NCBI GenBank assembly: GCA_015067435.1 | Contig: SVMM01000014.1 | Location: 42,947-106,946 of the forward strand | Source: Oscillospiraceae bacterium | GTDB taxonomy: Bacteria; Bacillota; Clostridia; Oscillospirales; Oscillospiraceae | Length of the DNA: 64,000 nucleotides | Reading direction: 5' to 3' | Part shown: positions 8,645-18,425 of the stretch, piece by piece | How the letters are laid out: each line of letters starts with the position of its first letter | Position numbering within the stretch: position 1 is the stretch's first letter | Translations under genes and position numbers: made by a program | Notes under the pieces: generated by a model | The model's database searches: none | What the model was told of the DNA's origin: nothing | Seen by the model: only the letters and a program-made list of their open reading frames with translations

Positions 8645-9272
8645 TCGCGCGCGAAACGTGCTCGTCGAGCGCGGGCGTCATATCGACGAACTCGCAGCCG
8701 CACTCGTAGATCTGCACGCGGCGCGTGACGCGCCGCACAAGGCACATCAGCGGCTTGATCTGCCAGCCCTCCAGCAGGCTCGACTTGAGCAGCAGCCGGT
8801 CGCCGATCTTGCACTCGGTGGCGAGCTGCAGGCACACGCCGCCCGTGCTGATGTTGACCAGGCGGCAGGGGATCTCATACAGCCCCCTCTGCCGCAGCGG
8901 CATGACCGTTCCGCCGATGAGGGTCGGCTGGCGGTAGGAGCCGCGGTCATTCTCCGTCGCCGTGATCTCCAGGTCGTCCACGCTCCATGTGCCGTCGCGG
9001 TTCGGGCTGATGTAGCAGTCCATGTGGACGGCCTTCTTCTCCTCGGTCAGGTATCCGCGCATCTGCACCGGGACGTCCGTCGCGCCGGGGCGGAGCCGCG
9101 GCGTGGTGATCGGGCGCAGCTCCATTTCGTCGTCGTCGATGATGTCCGCGCGGGCGGAGAACAGCAGATTGTCGTTCTCGTCCGAGACCTCCAGACGCAT
9201 CCCGGCAAACGGGCTGAGGTCGTCAAACTCATCGTCGTCCCTGCGCCCCCTGAGCCAATCAAACAGGCCCAC
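8604..9272 (-). CDS. PilZ-domain cyclic-di-GMP receptor
   Basis: This 222-residue soluble protein has an N-terminal YcgR-N-like beta region (about 20-105) and a PilZ domain. Both c-di-GMP contact motifs are visible: RGSYR (Arg110-Arg114, the RxxxR motif) and NISTGG (Asn140-Gly145, the D/N-x-S-x-x-G motif). It probably senses c-di-GMP and changes a partner's activity, for example at motility or surface functions. The start is GTG at 9272, with AAGGAGGG 8 nt upstream. An extended -10 (TGCTAAAAT, around 9312-9320) lies upstream. The gene diverges from a diguanylate cyclase and converges, with a 41-bp overlap, on the IMPase gene. Confidence 0.88.
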   Translation of the reverse strand: MGLFDWLRGRRDDDEFDDLSPFAGMRLEVSDENDNLLFSARADIIDDDEMELRPITTPRLRPGATDVPVQMRGYLTEEKKAVHMDCYISPNRDGTWSVDDLEITATENDRGSYRQPTLIGGTVMPLRQRGLYEIPCRLVNISTGGVCLQLATECKIGDRLLLKSSLLEGWQIKPLMCLVRRVTRRVQIYECGCEFVDMTPALDEHVSRAIMEMQRRRRRPEG

Positions 9273-9393
9273 CGTTCGATCCCTCCTTCCACGATTTTGC
9301 TTTCCGCTTCCATTTTAGCACGCCGCCGCGGCAAAGGGAAGAAGAATTTGCCGCGCCGCCGGAACTGCTGCTGCTGCGAAGCCGAAAAAAACC

Positions 9394-9422
9394 TTGCTTA
9401 TGACCCGGTTTTCTGATATGAT
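9394..9422 (+). promoter_or_regulatory. Sigma-A promoter of the diguanylate cyclase gene
   Basis: TTGCTT (9394-9399), a 17-nt spacer and TATGAT (9417-9422) place transcription start near 9429. This rules out start codons before that point. Confidence 0.65.
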
Positions 9423-9465
9423 AAGAGGCGTAAAAAACCGCCGCCGCGAGGATATGAGGTGCCAT

Positions 9466-10779
9466 ATGAAGAAGATCCTGATCGTCGAACCCGAGCTGGA
9501 AATGCAGGAGGTTCTGTACAGTGTTTTGAGCAAGACGTACGACGCCGTCTGCGCGTCCTCCGGACGGGAGGCGCTGGAGCGCTACACGCGCGAGCGCCCC
9601 GACATGATCCTCTGCGAGCTGAATATGCCGGAGATCAGCGGTCTGGAGCTCCAGCGCCGCCTGACCGAGCAGTACCGCGAGCTGGTCCCCTTCATGTTCA
9701 TGGCGGACGACGAACAGGAGGACAACGAGAGCGTCGGCCTCCAGTCCGGCGCGCTGGACTACATCGGCAAACCCTTCAAGGTCGAGGTGCTGATGCGCCG
9801 CGTGGACAACACCATGCTCCACATCGACAACCTCCGCCAGATCCAGGGGCTCAAGGCGGTCGCCGAGACCGACCCGATGACGGGGCTGCTCAACAAGACC
9901 TTCGCCCAGAAGACGCTCGTCGACCTCTGCCCCAAGGCAAAGGGCGTGCTGATGATGCTCGATCTGGACAGCTTCAAGCTGGTCAACGACCTCTACGGTC
10001 ACGACATGGGCGACCGCGTGCTCATCCGCTTCGCCGAGATCCTGCGCGGCGTCATCCGCTCCTCCGACGTGTGCGGGCGCATGGGCGGCGACGAGTTCAT
10101 TGCCTTCTGCCGTGACGTGAACAGCGAGCAGCTGGTGCAGCAGAAGGTCGCCGCCATCAACGCGGTGTTCCTCGCCTCCGCCAAGCAGCTCATGGGCGAG
10201 GACATGAACCTGCCCCTCGGCGTCTCCGTCGGCGCGATCTTTGTGCCCGACGAGGGGACGAAGTTCGACGAGCTGTACAAGAAGGCGGACAAGGCGCTCT
10301 ACACCGCCAAACAGAGCGGCAACCACGAGTGCGGCTTCTCCCGCGAGCACAAGAGGGAGGACACGGCGACGGTATCGGAGCCGCAGCCGGACGCGCTCGG
10401 CAACGCGCGGCGCATCCTCGGCGAGCGCAACCGCCCGAGCGGCGCCTACGAGGTCGGCTTTGAGAGCTTCCGCACCGTGTACCGCTTCATCAACCGGATG
10501 CTGGAAAACTACCACAACGACGCGGAGATCTGCGTCTTCAACTTCCCCGCCGGCACCTCCGCCGAGATCACGGATTCCTTCGGCGTGATGCTGCGCAAGA
10601 CGCTGCGCCGCAGCGACGTCTACACAAAGAGCGGCGACAACCAGTTTATGGTCCTCCTGCCCCAGCCCCTGCCCGAGCACGGCGACGTCGCCATCAACCG
10701 CGTGCTCGACCACTGGCGCGCGGACGGCGCGCAGACGTCGCCCACCTTTGAGCACCAGCCGATCCTCGTCACCGAATGA
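9466..10779 (+). CDS. Receiver-like/GGDEF diguanylate cyclase with a second, degenerate GGDEF
   Basis: This 437-residue cytoplasmic protein has a receiver-like fold (1-120), an intact GGDEF domain (about 130-290) and a third domain (about 310-437). The GGDEF signature is at 207-211 and the inhibitory I-site RSSD at 198-201 has the correct five-residue spacing, so c-di-GMP synthesis with product inhibition is expected. In the receiver the phosphate-accepting Asp is replaced by Glu51 (CELNMP), the conserved Thr by Ala80 and the acidic pair by EPE (8-10). Lys102 is kept. The third domain reads RRSDVYTKSGDNQFMVLLP where a GGDEF would sit and is probably an inactive copy. ATG 9466 is chosen because it follows GAGGT and lies after the promoter. 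Confidence 0.88.
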   Translation: MKKILIVEPELEMQEVLYSVLSKTYDAVCASSGREALERYTRERPDMILCELNMPEISGLELQRRLTEQYRELVPFMFMADDEQEDNESVGLQSGALDYIGKPFKVEVLMRRVDNTMLHIDNLRQIQGLKAVAETDPMTGLLNKTFAQKTLVDLCPKAKGVLMMLDLDSFKLVNDLYGHDMGDRVLIRFAEILRGVIRSSDVCGRMGGDEFIAFCRDVNSEQLVQQKVAAINAVFLASAKQLMGEDMNLPLGVSVGAIFVPDEGTKFDELYKKADKALYTAKQSGNHECGFSREHKREDTATVSEPQPDALGNARRILGERNRPSGAYEVGFESFRTVYRFINRMLENYHNDAEICVFNFPAGTSAEITDSFGVMLRKTLRRSDVYTKSGDNQFMVLLPQPLPEHGDVAINRVLDHWRADGAQTSPTFEHQPILVTE

Positions 10780-10826
10780 GCGCGGCATCGCGGCGAAACA
10801 GCGTTGTATTGTTGTATTCATACAAA

Positions 10827-10858
10827 AAAGCTCTCCGCATCGCGGAGAGCTTTCCTGT
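10827..10858. terminator. Hairpin terminator between convergent genes
   Basis: A 12-bp perfect stem (10827-10838 with 10842-10853) has a 3-nt loop and A/T flanks on both sides. Confidence 0.85.
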
Positions 10859-10867
10859 TTGTTGTCT

Positions 10868-12304
10868 TCACTTCATCTCGCGCAGCGTCTCGCACAGCAG
10901 CTTCCATGTGCGCTGCGTGGAGGCGATGTGCAGCTTCTCGCCGGGCGTGTGGACGCCCTCCATGTCGGGCCCGATGGACACGCAGTCCAGCCCCGCGAGC
11001 TTGCCCGCGAAGAGTCCGCACTCCAGCCCCGCGTGGATCGCCTCGATCTTCGGCGCATGACCGTACTGCCCGGTAAAGACGCGCGTCATCAGCTCGCGCA
11101 GCGGCGAGTCGGCGCGGTACGCCCAGCCGGGATAGTCGCCCGTGACGCCCATGTCGCCGCCGAGCCGCTCGCTCAGGCAGCGCAGCGCTTCGAGCAGCAT
11201 ATCCTTCTGCGTGTCGATGCTGCTGCGCACGGAGAACGACGCGAGGAGCGCGTCCGCCTCGGTGTCGAGAATGCCGAGGTTGAGCGAAGTCTGCGGCAGG
11301 CCCGCGATCTCCGGGCTCATGGCGTGGATGCCGTTCGGGCAGCACGCGAGGAACGCGACCGCGTCCGCCGTGCTCTGCGTGCTCATGGGCGCAAGCTCCG
11401 CCTCGCAGGGCGAAACGTCGACGCGGATGTCCGGGTCGGCCGCTCGGAACTCCGCGGCAAAGGCGCGCCCCATCTCCTCCGCGGCGGCGCGCACGGCGGC
11501 CTCGTCGCCGACGAGCACCGCCTCCGCCGCGACCGGGATCGCGTTGTCCGCCATGCCGCCGCGCACGGCGCACAGCCGGAAGTCCGTCCTGCCCGAGAGC
11601 CTGCACAGGACGCGGCCGAGCAGCTTGCTCGCGTTGGCGCGCCCCTTGTCGATCTCCACGCCGGAGTGGCCGCCCTTGAGGCCGCTGACGCGCAGGCGGA
11701 GCGCCGTGCCGCCGAACGCCTCACGCGTGACGGGGACGCGGCAGTTCGCCCGCGCGCCGCCCGCGCAGCTGACGGTGAAGACGCCCTCGGTCTCCGAGTC
11801 GATGTTGATGAGCCTCCTGCCCTCCAGCACGGAGGCGTCCAGCGCGGCGGCGCCGATGAGGCCGATCTCCTCGTCCGAGGTAAACACCGCCTCGATCGGC
11901 GGGTGCTCCAGCGCATCGTCGTCCAGCACGGCGAGCAGCATTGCCGCGGCGATGCCGTCGTCGCCGCCGAGCGTCGTCCCCTCGGCGCGCAGCACGTCGC
12001 CCTCCACGACGAGGTCAAGCCCCTCGCGCGCCATGTCCTTCGCGCAATCGGCGGTCTTCTCGCACACCATGTCGATGTGGCCCTGCAAAATGACCGGCGC
12101 CGATGCCTCATAGCCGGGCGAGGCGGGCTTTTTTACGACGACGTTGTTCGATGCGTCCTGCACGTACCAAAGACCGCGGTCGCGCGCGAACGCGGCGATC
12201 CAGTCGCTCGCCGCCTTCGTGTTCCCGCTGCCGTGCGGGATGGCACTGAGCTGTTCAAAGAACGAAAAGACGGATTTCGGTTCGAGTTTTTCCAAGACTG
12301 GCAT
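10868..12304 (-). CDS. pepD: Aminoacyl-histidine dipeptidase PepD (M20C)
   Basis: This cytoplasmic zinc dipeptidase of family M20C cleaves dipeptides such as Xaa-His. Its 478 residues are close to the family length of about 485. Metal and catalytic motifs are in order: GHIDMV, GGDDGIAAAM, TSDEEIGLIGA, NIDSETEG and, near the end, HTPGEKLHI. The start at 12304 is preceded by TGGAGGAG, and an in-frame extension upstream has no ribosome site. It lies back to back with an oligopeptide importer, so both may serve use of peptides as nutrients. Confidence 0.95.
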   Translation of the reverse strand: MPVLEKLEPKSVFSFFEQLSAIPHGSGNTKAASDWIAAFARDRGLWYVQDASNNVVVKKPASPGYEASAPVILQGHIDMVCEKTADCAKDMAREGLDLVVEGDVLRAEGTTLGGDDGIAAAMLLAVLDDDALEHPPIEAVFTSDEEIGLIGAAALDASVLEGRRLINIDSETEGVFTVSCAGGARANCRVPVTREAFGGTALRLRVSGLKGGHSGVEIDKGRANASKLLGRVLCRLSGRTDFRLCAVRGGMADNAIPVAAEAVLVGDEAAVRAAAEEMGRAFAAEFRAADPDIRVDVSPCEAELAPMSTQSTADAVAFLACCPNGIHAMSPEIAGLPQTSLNLGILDTEADALLASFSVRSSIDTQKDMLLEALRCLSERLGGDMGVTGDYPGWAYRADSPLRELMTRVFTGQYGHAPKIEAIHAGLECGLFAGKLAGLDCVSIGPDMEGVHTPGEKLHIASTQRTWKLLCETLREMK

Positions 12305-12383
12305 AGCTCTCCTCCATAGTGATGACGGATCATATCCGATATTGATTGCCGGATTCAGATTAGCACGCTTTTTCACAAAAAAC

Positions 12384-12413
12384 AATCCCGAACAGTCTGA
12401 TTTCTTCGGGATT
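12384..12413. promoter_or_regulatory. Inverted repeat between pepD and the peptide ABC operon
   Basis: Perfect 9-bp arms (12384-12392 and 12405-12413) with a 12-nt centre lie 17 bp upstream of the -35 box of the peptide operon. It could be a regulator site for the divergent genes or a chance hairpin. Confidence 0.3.
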
Positions 12414-12430
12414 TCTGGCAAATAAATCAA

Positions 12431-12459
12431 TTGAATTTTCCCCTGCCCTGTGCTATAAT
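12431..12459 (+). promoter_or_regulatory. Strong sigma-A promoter of the peptide ABC operon
   Basis: TTGAAT (12431-12436), a 17-nt spacer and TATAAT (12454-12459) with a TGC extended -10. Confidence 0.8.
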
Positions 12460-12539
12460 CTCACAGGACTTTGTTATGCCAGTCCGCTAAATCAAAGAGG
12501 GCGCGACAGCGCCAAAACCAAGGGAAAGGAGAGGAGAAT

Positions 12540-13451
12540 GTGGGAAAATACGTCGTCAAGCGCATTCTTCTTGCCGTTTTGACGGTCTTTATCATCTGTG
12601 CGATCACCTTCTTCCTCATGCACGCGGTCCCCGGCGGGCCGTTCAACAAGGAAAAGGCGCTCAGCGAAGCGACGATCGCCGCGCTCAACGCGCGCTACAA
12701 CCTCGATAAGCCTGTGGGCGAGCAGTTCCTGCTCTACCTCAAGAATCTGCTAAACGGGGACTTCGGCGTGTCGCTGAAAAACGGGCGCGAGATCAAGGCC
12801 ATCATCGGTGAATCCTTCCCGATCTCGGCGCGGCTGGGCCTCTCGGCGATGATCGTGGCGCTTTGCCTCGGCACCGTGCTCGGCAGCACCGCCGCGCTGA
12901 TGCGCAACAAGCTGCCCGACCGGCTGATTGTCTTCTTCTCGACGCTGTTCACCGCGGTGCCGAGCTTCATCCTCGCCACGCTCCTGCTGCTGGTGTTCTG
13001 CATCCAGCTCCAGTGGGTGCCGGTGTGGAGCGTGGAGAACAGCAGCTACACGCTGCCCGTGATCGCGCTGTCCGCCTATCCGATGGCGTATATCACGCGT
13101 CTGTCCAAGACCAGCATGCTTGACGCGCTGAGCCAGGACTATATCCGCACGGCGCGCGCCAAGGGCGTGAGCAAGCTCAAGATGATCTTCAAGCACGCGC
13201 TGCGCAACTCGCTGATCCCCGTCATCACCTACGCCGGACCCCAGATCGCCTACATCATCACCGGCTCGATGGTCATTGAGACCATCTTCACGGTCGGCGG
13301 CCTCGGCAGCAAATTCGTCAGCGCCATCAACAACCGCGACTACACCATGATTATGGCGACCACGATCTTCCTCGCAACGCTCATGGTCATTGCGAACCTG
13401 ATCTGCGATCTGCTCTACAAGGTGGTCGATCCGCGGATCAAGTACGATTAA
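12540..13451 (+). CDS. Oligopeptide/dipeptide ABC transporter permease (OppB/DppB)
   Basis: This is the first permease of a peptide importer. Its 303 residues start with the typical YVVKRILLAVLTVFII first helix and include the MHAVPGGPF motif. The cytoplasmic EAA loop reads TARAKGVSKLKMIFKHAL. Six membrane segments are expected. The start is GTG at 12540, directly after AAAGGAGAGGAGA. An ATG two bases earlier is out of frame. It leads a five-gene operon (B, C, D, F, A). Confidence 0.93.
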   Translation: MGKYVVKRILLAVLTVFIICAITFFLMHAVPGGPFNKEKALSEATIAALNARYNLDKPVGEQFLLYLKNLLNGDFGVSLKNGREIKAIIGESFPISARLGLSAMIVALCLGTVLGSTAALMRNKLPDRLIVFFSTLFTAVPSFILATLLLLVFCIQLQWVPVWSVENSSYTLPVIALSAYPMAYITRLSKTSMLDALSQDYIRTARAKGVSKLKMIFKHALRNSLIPVITYAGPQIAYIITGSMVIETIFTVGGLGSKFVSAINNRDYTMIMATTIFLATLMVIANLICDLLYKVVDPRIKYD

Positions 13452-13467
13452 GGGGAGGGTCAGCGTC

Positions 13468-14550
13468 TTGGAAAACAACAATCTGCCGAAAAAGAACCCT
13501 CTGAGCATGCAGCTCGACCTGAGCAAGTTCTCCGCGGAGTCCTTCATCCCCGCGACCGAGGAGGAAAAGCGCCAGCAGGACGTCATGAGCGAGAGCACCA
13601 CCTTCTTCAAGGACGGTATGCGCAAGCTCTTCAAAAACCCGCTGGCGGTGCTGAGCCTCGTGCTGCTGTCGCTCATTCTCATCACCATCATCGTCGCGCC
13701 GATGATCGTGCCCTACCGCTATGAGGAGATCCTCTCCGTCGACGGGCGGCGCGACAAGGGCGCGAAGAACCTCGCGCCGTTCACCTACAGCCAGATGGAG
13801 CAGAAGTACATCGAAAAGGGCGGCGAGCGCTTCCCCCACATCTTCGGCACCGACGAGCAGTGCCGCGACTACTTCATCCGCGTTGTCTACGGCACGCGCA
13901 TCTCGCTGTTCATCGGCTTCTTCGCCGCCATCATCGTGCTGATCATCGGTATGCTCTACGGCAGCATATCGGGCTATCTGGGCGGGCGCGTCGACCTCAT
14001 CATGATGCGCATCGTCGACATCATCTATTCGCTGCCCGACATGCTGATGATCATTCTGCTCAAGGTCGTGCTCGACGAGCGGCTCCAGTTCCCCTCGGGC
14101 AGCTTCCTCGCCCGCCTCGGCACCAGCATGGTGAGCCTGTTCATCGTGTTCGGCGGCCTCTACTGGGTGGGCATGGCGCGATTGATCCGCGGTCAGATCC
14201 TCTCGATCAAGGAAAATGAGTACATCCTCGCTGCACGCTCCATCGGCGCGAAGCCCGGGCGCATCATCCGCCAGCACATCCTGCCGAACTGCCTGTCGGT
14301 CATCATCATCTCCACCGCGCTGCAAATCCCGTCCGCCATCTTTACCGAGAGCTTTCTGAGCTTCGTCGGCATCGGCGTGCAGGCGCCCATGCCGTCCCTC
14401 GGCTCGCTGGCGAACGCCGCCCGCGCGGGCTTGCAGAGCTATCCGTACAAGCTGGTCTTCCCGGCGATCGTGATCTGCCTGATCGTGCTGAGCCTCAACC
14501 TGCTCGGCGACGGCCTGCGCGACGCCTTTGACCCGAAGCTGAAGAGGTGA
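13468..14550 (+). CDS. Oligopeptide/dipeptide ABC transporter permease (OppC/DppC)
   Basis: This is the second permease, 360 residues. An N-terminal cytoplasmic stretch of about 65 residues precedes the first membrane helix, and a long periplasm-side loop (about 90-130) follows it, as in OppC. The EAA loop contains AARSIGAKPGRIIRQHILPN. The start codon is TTG at 13468 with AGGGGAGGG upstream, which is weak initiation compared with its neighbours. It lies 16 bp after the first permease. Confidence 0.93.
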   Translation: MENNNLPKKNPLSMQLDLSKFSAESFIPATEEEKRQQDVMSESTTFFKDGMRKLFKNPLAVLSLVLLSLILITIIVAPMIVPYRYEEILSVDGRRDKGAKNLAPFTYSQMEQKYIEKGGERFPHIFGTDEQCRDYFIRVVYGTRISLFIGFFAAIIVLIIGMLYGSISGYLGGRVDLIMMRIVDIIYSLPDMLMIILLKVVLDERLQFPSGSFLARLGTSMVSLFIVFGGLYWVGMARLIRGQILSIKENEYILAARSIGAKPGRIIRQHILPNCLSVIIISTALQIPSAIFTESFLSFVGIGVQAPMPSLGSLANAARAGLQSYPYKLVFPAIVICLIVLSLNLLGDGLRDAFDPKLKR

Positions 14551-14555
14551 GCGAT

Positions 14556-15547
<992 letters not shown>

Positions 15548-15551
<4 letters not shown>

Positions 15552-16507
15552 GCGAAGCTCTGGTTGAAGTCAAAAATCTCAAGCAGTACTTCCCCGTCAA
15601 GGTCGGCTTCGGCAAGACCATCCCGCTCAAGGCGGTGGACGACATCTCCTTCGAGGTCGGCAGGGGCGAGACACTGGGCCTCGTGGGCGAGTCCGGATGC
15701 GGCAAGACCACCGCGGGCCGCGCCCTGCTCCGGCTCTACAAGCCCACGGGCGGCGAAGTCCTCTTCGACGGCGAGCCCGTCACCGACAAGAACATCATGC
15801 ACATGCGCAAGCAGATGCAGATGGTGTTTCAGGACCCCTACTCCTCCCTCGACCCGCGCATGACAGTGGAGGACATCATCGGCGAGCCGCTGGACGTGCA
15901 CCACCTCTGCTCGAACCGCAAGGAGCGGCGCGAGAAGATTTTGGAGCTGATGAACTACGTCGGCCTCAACGCCGAGCACGCGCGCCGCTATGCGCACGAG
16001 TTCTCCGGCGGGCAGCGCCAGCGCATCGGCATCGCCCGCGCGCTCGCGGTTGACCCGAAGTTCATCGTCTGCGACGAGCCGGTGTCCGCGCTGGACGTGT
16101 CCATTCAGGCGCAGGTCATCAACATGTTCGAGGAGCTGCAGGATAAGCTCGGCGTCGCGTACCTGTTCATTGCCCACGACCTGCTGGTCGTGCATCACAT
16201 CTCGCGGCGCATCGCGGTGATGTACCTCGGCAAGATCGTCGAGCTGGCGGACGCGGACGAGCTCAACAGCCACCCCATCCACCCCTACACCGAATCGCTG
16301 CTCTCCGCCGTGCCCATCCCCGACCCGGAGGTCACGCGCGCGCGCAAGCGCATTATTCTGGAGGGCGACGTCCCCAGCCCGCTCAAGCGTCCGAGCGGCT
16401 GTCCGTTCCGCACCCGCTGCCGCTACGCCACCGAGCAGTGCGCGCAGGAGTGTCCTGAGCTGACCGACCGCGGCGGCGACCACCGTGTCGCCTGCTGGGT
16501 CAGATAA
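15548..16507 (+). CDS. Peptide ABC transporter ATPase (OppF/DppF)
   Basis: This second ATPase subunit has 319 residues. It has Walker A GESGCGKTTAGRAL, signature FSGGQRQRIGIARAL and Walker B IVCDEPVSALDVS. The C-terminal oligopeptide-ABC domain carries GCPFRTRCRYATEQCAQECP, with Cys residues placed as in its partner. ATG 15548 overlaps the previous stop by 4 nt, which couples the two subunits. Confidence 0.93.
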
Positions 16508-16556
16508 AGGTAGTGTCCCGCAAGGGTTGCTATAAATCTTAATTGGAGGTATCAAA

Positions 16557-18344
16557 ATGAAGAAGTATCTTGCCATGTTTCTTGCCTTGGTAATGGTCTT
16601 CGCGCTCGCCGCCTGCGGCGGAGGCGGAGGCACCACCACCCCGGCGACGCCCGCCACCCCGGCGACGCCCGCCACCCCCGCGACCCCGGCGACGCCCGCC
16701 ACGCCCGAGGCGGACGACACGCCCGACGCCGGCGAGCTTGTCAGCGCCGCGTTCATCGACCCGCTGACCCAGTGGAGCCAGTACGACGCCCTGATCGCGC
16801 AGATCAAGTCGGAGACCGACTTCGCCAAGCGCACCGACCTGATGCATCAGGCGGAGGACATCCTCATGGCGACCAACTGCGTCATCCCCATCTACTACTA
16901 CAACGACATCTACCTGATGAAGGACTATGTCAGCGGCATCTATTCCAACCCCTATGCCACCAAGTTCTTCATGTACGGCAAGATGTCCAACGGCTCCGAC
17001 ACGCTGCGTCTCCAGCTCTCCAGCGAGCCCGATTATCTCGATCCGGCGCTGAACAGCTCGGTTGACGGCGCGTGCCTCGCGGCGAACTCCTTCTCCGGTC
17101 TGTACACCTATGACGAGGCCGGCAACACCGTACCCGCCTGCGCGGACAGCTACACCGTCAGCGCCGACGGCCTGACCTACACGGTCACGCTCAAGGACGG
17201 TCTGAAGTGGTCCGACGGCAGCGACTTGACCGCCGAGGACTTCGTCTACTCCTGGAAGCGCGCCGCCAGCGACGACACCGCCGCCGACTACGCGTACATG
17301 TTCGACAACTTCAAGGGCTTCCCCAACGACCTCGCCGTCTCCGCGCCCGACGCCAAGACCTTCGTCTTCGAGCTCAACGCGCCCTGCGCCTACATGGAAG
17401 ACCTGATGGCGTTCCCGACCTTCTATCCCGTCAAGCAGTCCGCGGTCGAAGCGTACGCCGACTGGCAGACCAGCCCCGGCGGCTGGTGCCAGGACGCCGG
17501 CTTCGTCTCCAACGGCGCTTACATCTGCACCGGCTGGAACCACGACGTCTCCATGACCTACGAGAAGAACCCGTACTGGTATGACGCCGACAAGGTCACG
17601 ATCAACAAGCTCGAATACATGCTCTCCGCCGACGATACCGCGATCTTCGCCGCCTACAACGCCGGCAACCTCGACTTCGCCGACTCCGTTCCCACCGACG
17701 AGGTGGCTTCCCTGCTCAGCAACCCCGAGTTCTACATCGTTGACGAGCTGGGCACCTACTATGTCGCGTTCAACGCCAAGAGCAGCATCTTCAACGGCAA
17801 GACCCCGGAGCAGGCCGCCTGCATGCGCACCGCGTTCACGATCCTGATCGACCGTGACTACATCTGCCAGAACATCGGCCAGACCGGCCAGGTCGCCGCG
17901 AACTCCTTCATTCCGCTCGGCATGGCGGATGGCAACGGCGGCGTGTTCAAGAAGGACGCCGAGGACGGTTACTTCGATGCCTTCGCCGTCAACGACGATT
18001 ACGACGCCACCGTCGAGCAGGCGATCACCCTGCTCAAGGCCGCCGGCTTCAAGTTCGGTGACGACGGCAAGCTCTCCCCCGAGACTCCGATCCAGCTGGA
18101 GTACCTGACCAACACCACCTCCGGCCACATCGCCATTGCCGAGTCCATCCAGCAGGATCTGGCCGCCGTCGGCATCGAGCTGACCATCCAGCAGCAGGAC
18201 TGGAACGTGTTCCTGGAGGAGCGCAAGGCCGGCAACTTCGACTTCGCCCGCGAGGGTTGGATCGCCGACTTCAACGACCCCATCAACATGCTTGAGATGT
18301 GGACCACCGTGTCCGGCAACAACGACTGCCAGTTCGGCCGTTAA
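16557..18344 (+). CDS. Peptide ABC substrate-binding lipoprotein, apparently circularly permuted
   Basis: This is the extracellular solute-binding protein (SBP_bac_5/OppA type) of the operon, 595 residues. Signal peptide and lipobox LAAC (Cys20) are followed by a (Pro-Ala-Thr)n linker (29-50). Residues 61-143 (YDALIAQIK, LMHQAEDILMATNCVIPIYY, DYVSGIYSNPY) match what is normally the C-terminal tail of OppA. Residues 148-595 then match the normal N-terminus onward (LSSEPDYLDPALNSS, DGLKWSDGSDLTAEDFVYSW) and stop after GNNDCQFGR, exactly where the missing tail would begin. The order is therefore tail-body instead of body-tail. The next 30 nt encode no leftover tail and lead into a terminator. 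ATG 16557 has TTGGAGG upstream. Confidence 0.9.
   Translation: MKKYLAMFLALVMVFALAACGGGGGTTTPATPATPATPATPATPATPATPEADDTPDAGELVSAAFIDPLTQWSQYDALIAQIKSETDFAKRTDLMHQAEDILMATNCVIPIYYYNDIYLMKDYVSGIYSNPYATKFFMYGKMSNGSDTLRLQLSSEPDYLDPALNSSVDGACLAANSFSGLYTYDEAGNTVPACADSYTVSADGLTYTVTLKDGLKWSDGSDLTAEDFVYSWKRAASDDTAADYAYMFDNFKGFPNDLAVSAPDAKTFVFELNAPCAYMEDLMAFPTFYPVKQSAVEAYADWQTSPGGWCQDAGFVSNGAYICTGWNHDVSMTYEKNPYWYDADKVTINKLEYMLSADDTAIFAAYNAGNLDFADSVPTDEVASLLSNPEFYIVDELGTYYVAFNAKSSIFNGKTPEQAACMRTAFTILIDRDYICQNIGQTGQVAANSFIPLGMADGNGGVFKKDAEDGYFDAFAVNDDYDATVEQAITLLKAAGFKFGDDGKLSPETPIQLEYLTNTTSGHIAIAESIQQDLAAVGIELTIQQQDWNVFLEERKAGNFDFAREGWIADFNDPINMLEMWTTVSGNNDCQFGR
16641..16706 (+). repeat. In-frame 9-bp tandem repeat encoding Pro-Ala-Thr
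   Basis: About seven copies of a 9-bp unit (CCG/CCC GCG/GCC ACC/ACG) form a proline-rich spacer right after the lipobox of the binding protein. The length may vary by slippage. Confidence 0.8.
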
Positions 18345-18372
18345 GCCATCCCAAACCGCATAGAACCGTATG

Positions 18373-18407
18373 AAACAGGCTCGCCCGATGGGCGAGCCTG
18401 TTTTTCG
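18373..18407 (+). terminator. Terminator of the peptide ABC operon
   Basis: A 14-bp stem (18373-18386 with 18390-18403) with a 3-nt loop ends in TTTTT. Confidence 0.88.
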
Positions 18408-18425
18408 GCATTTTGTATTCTTGTA

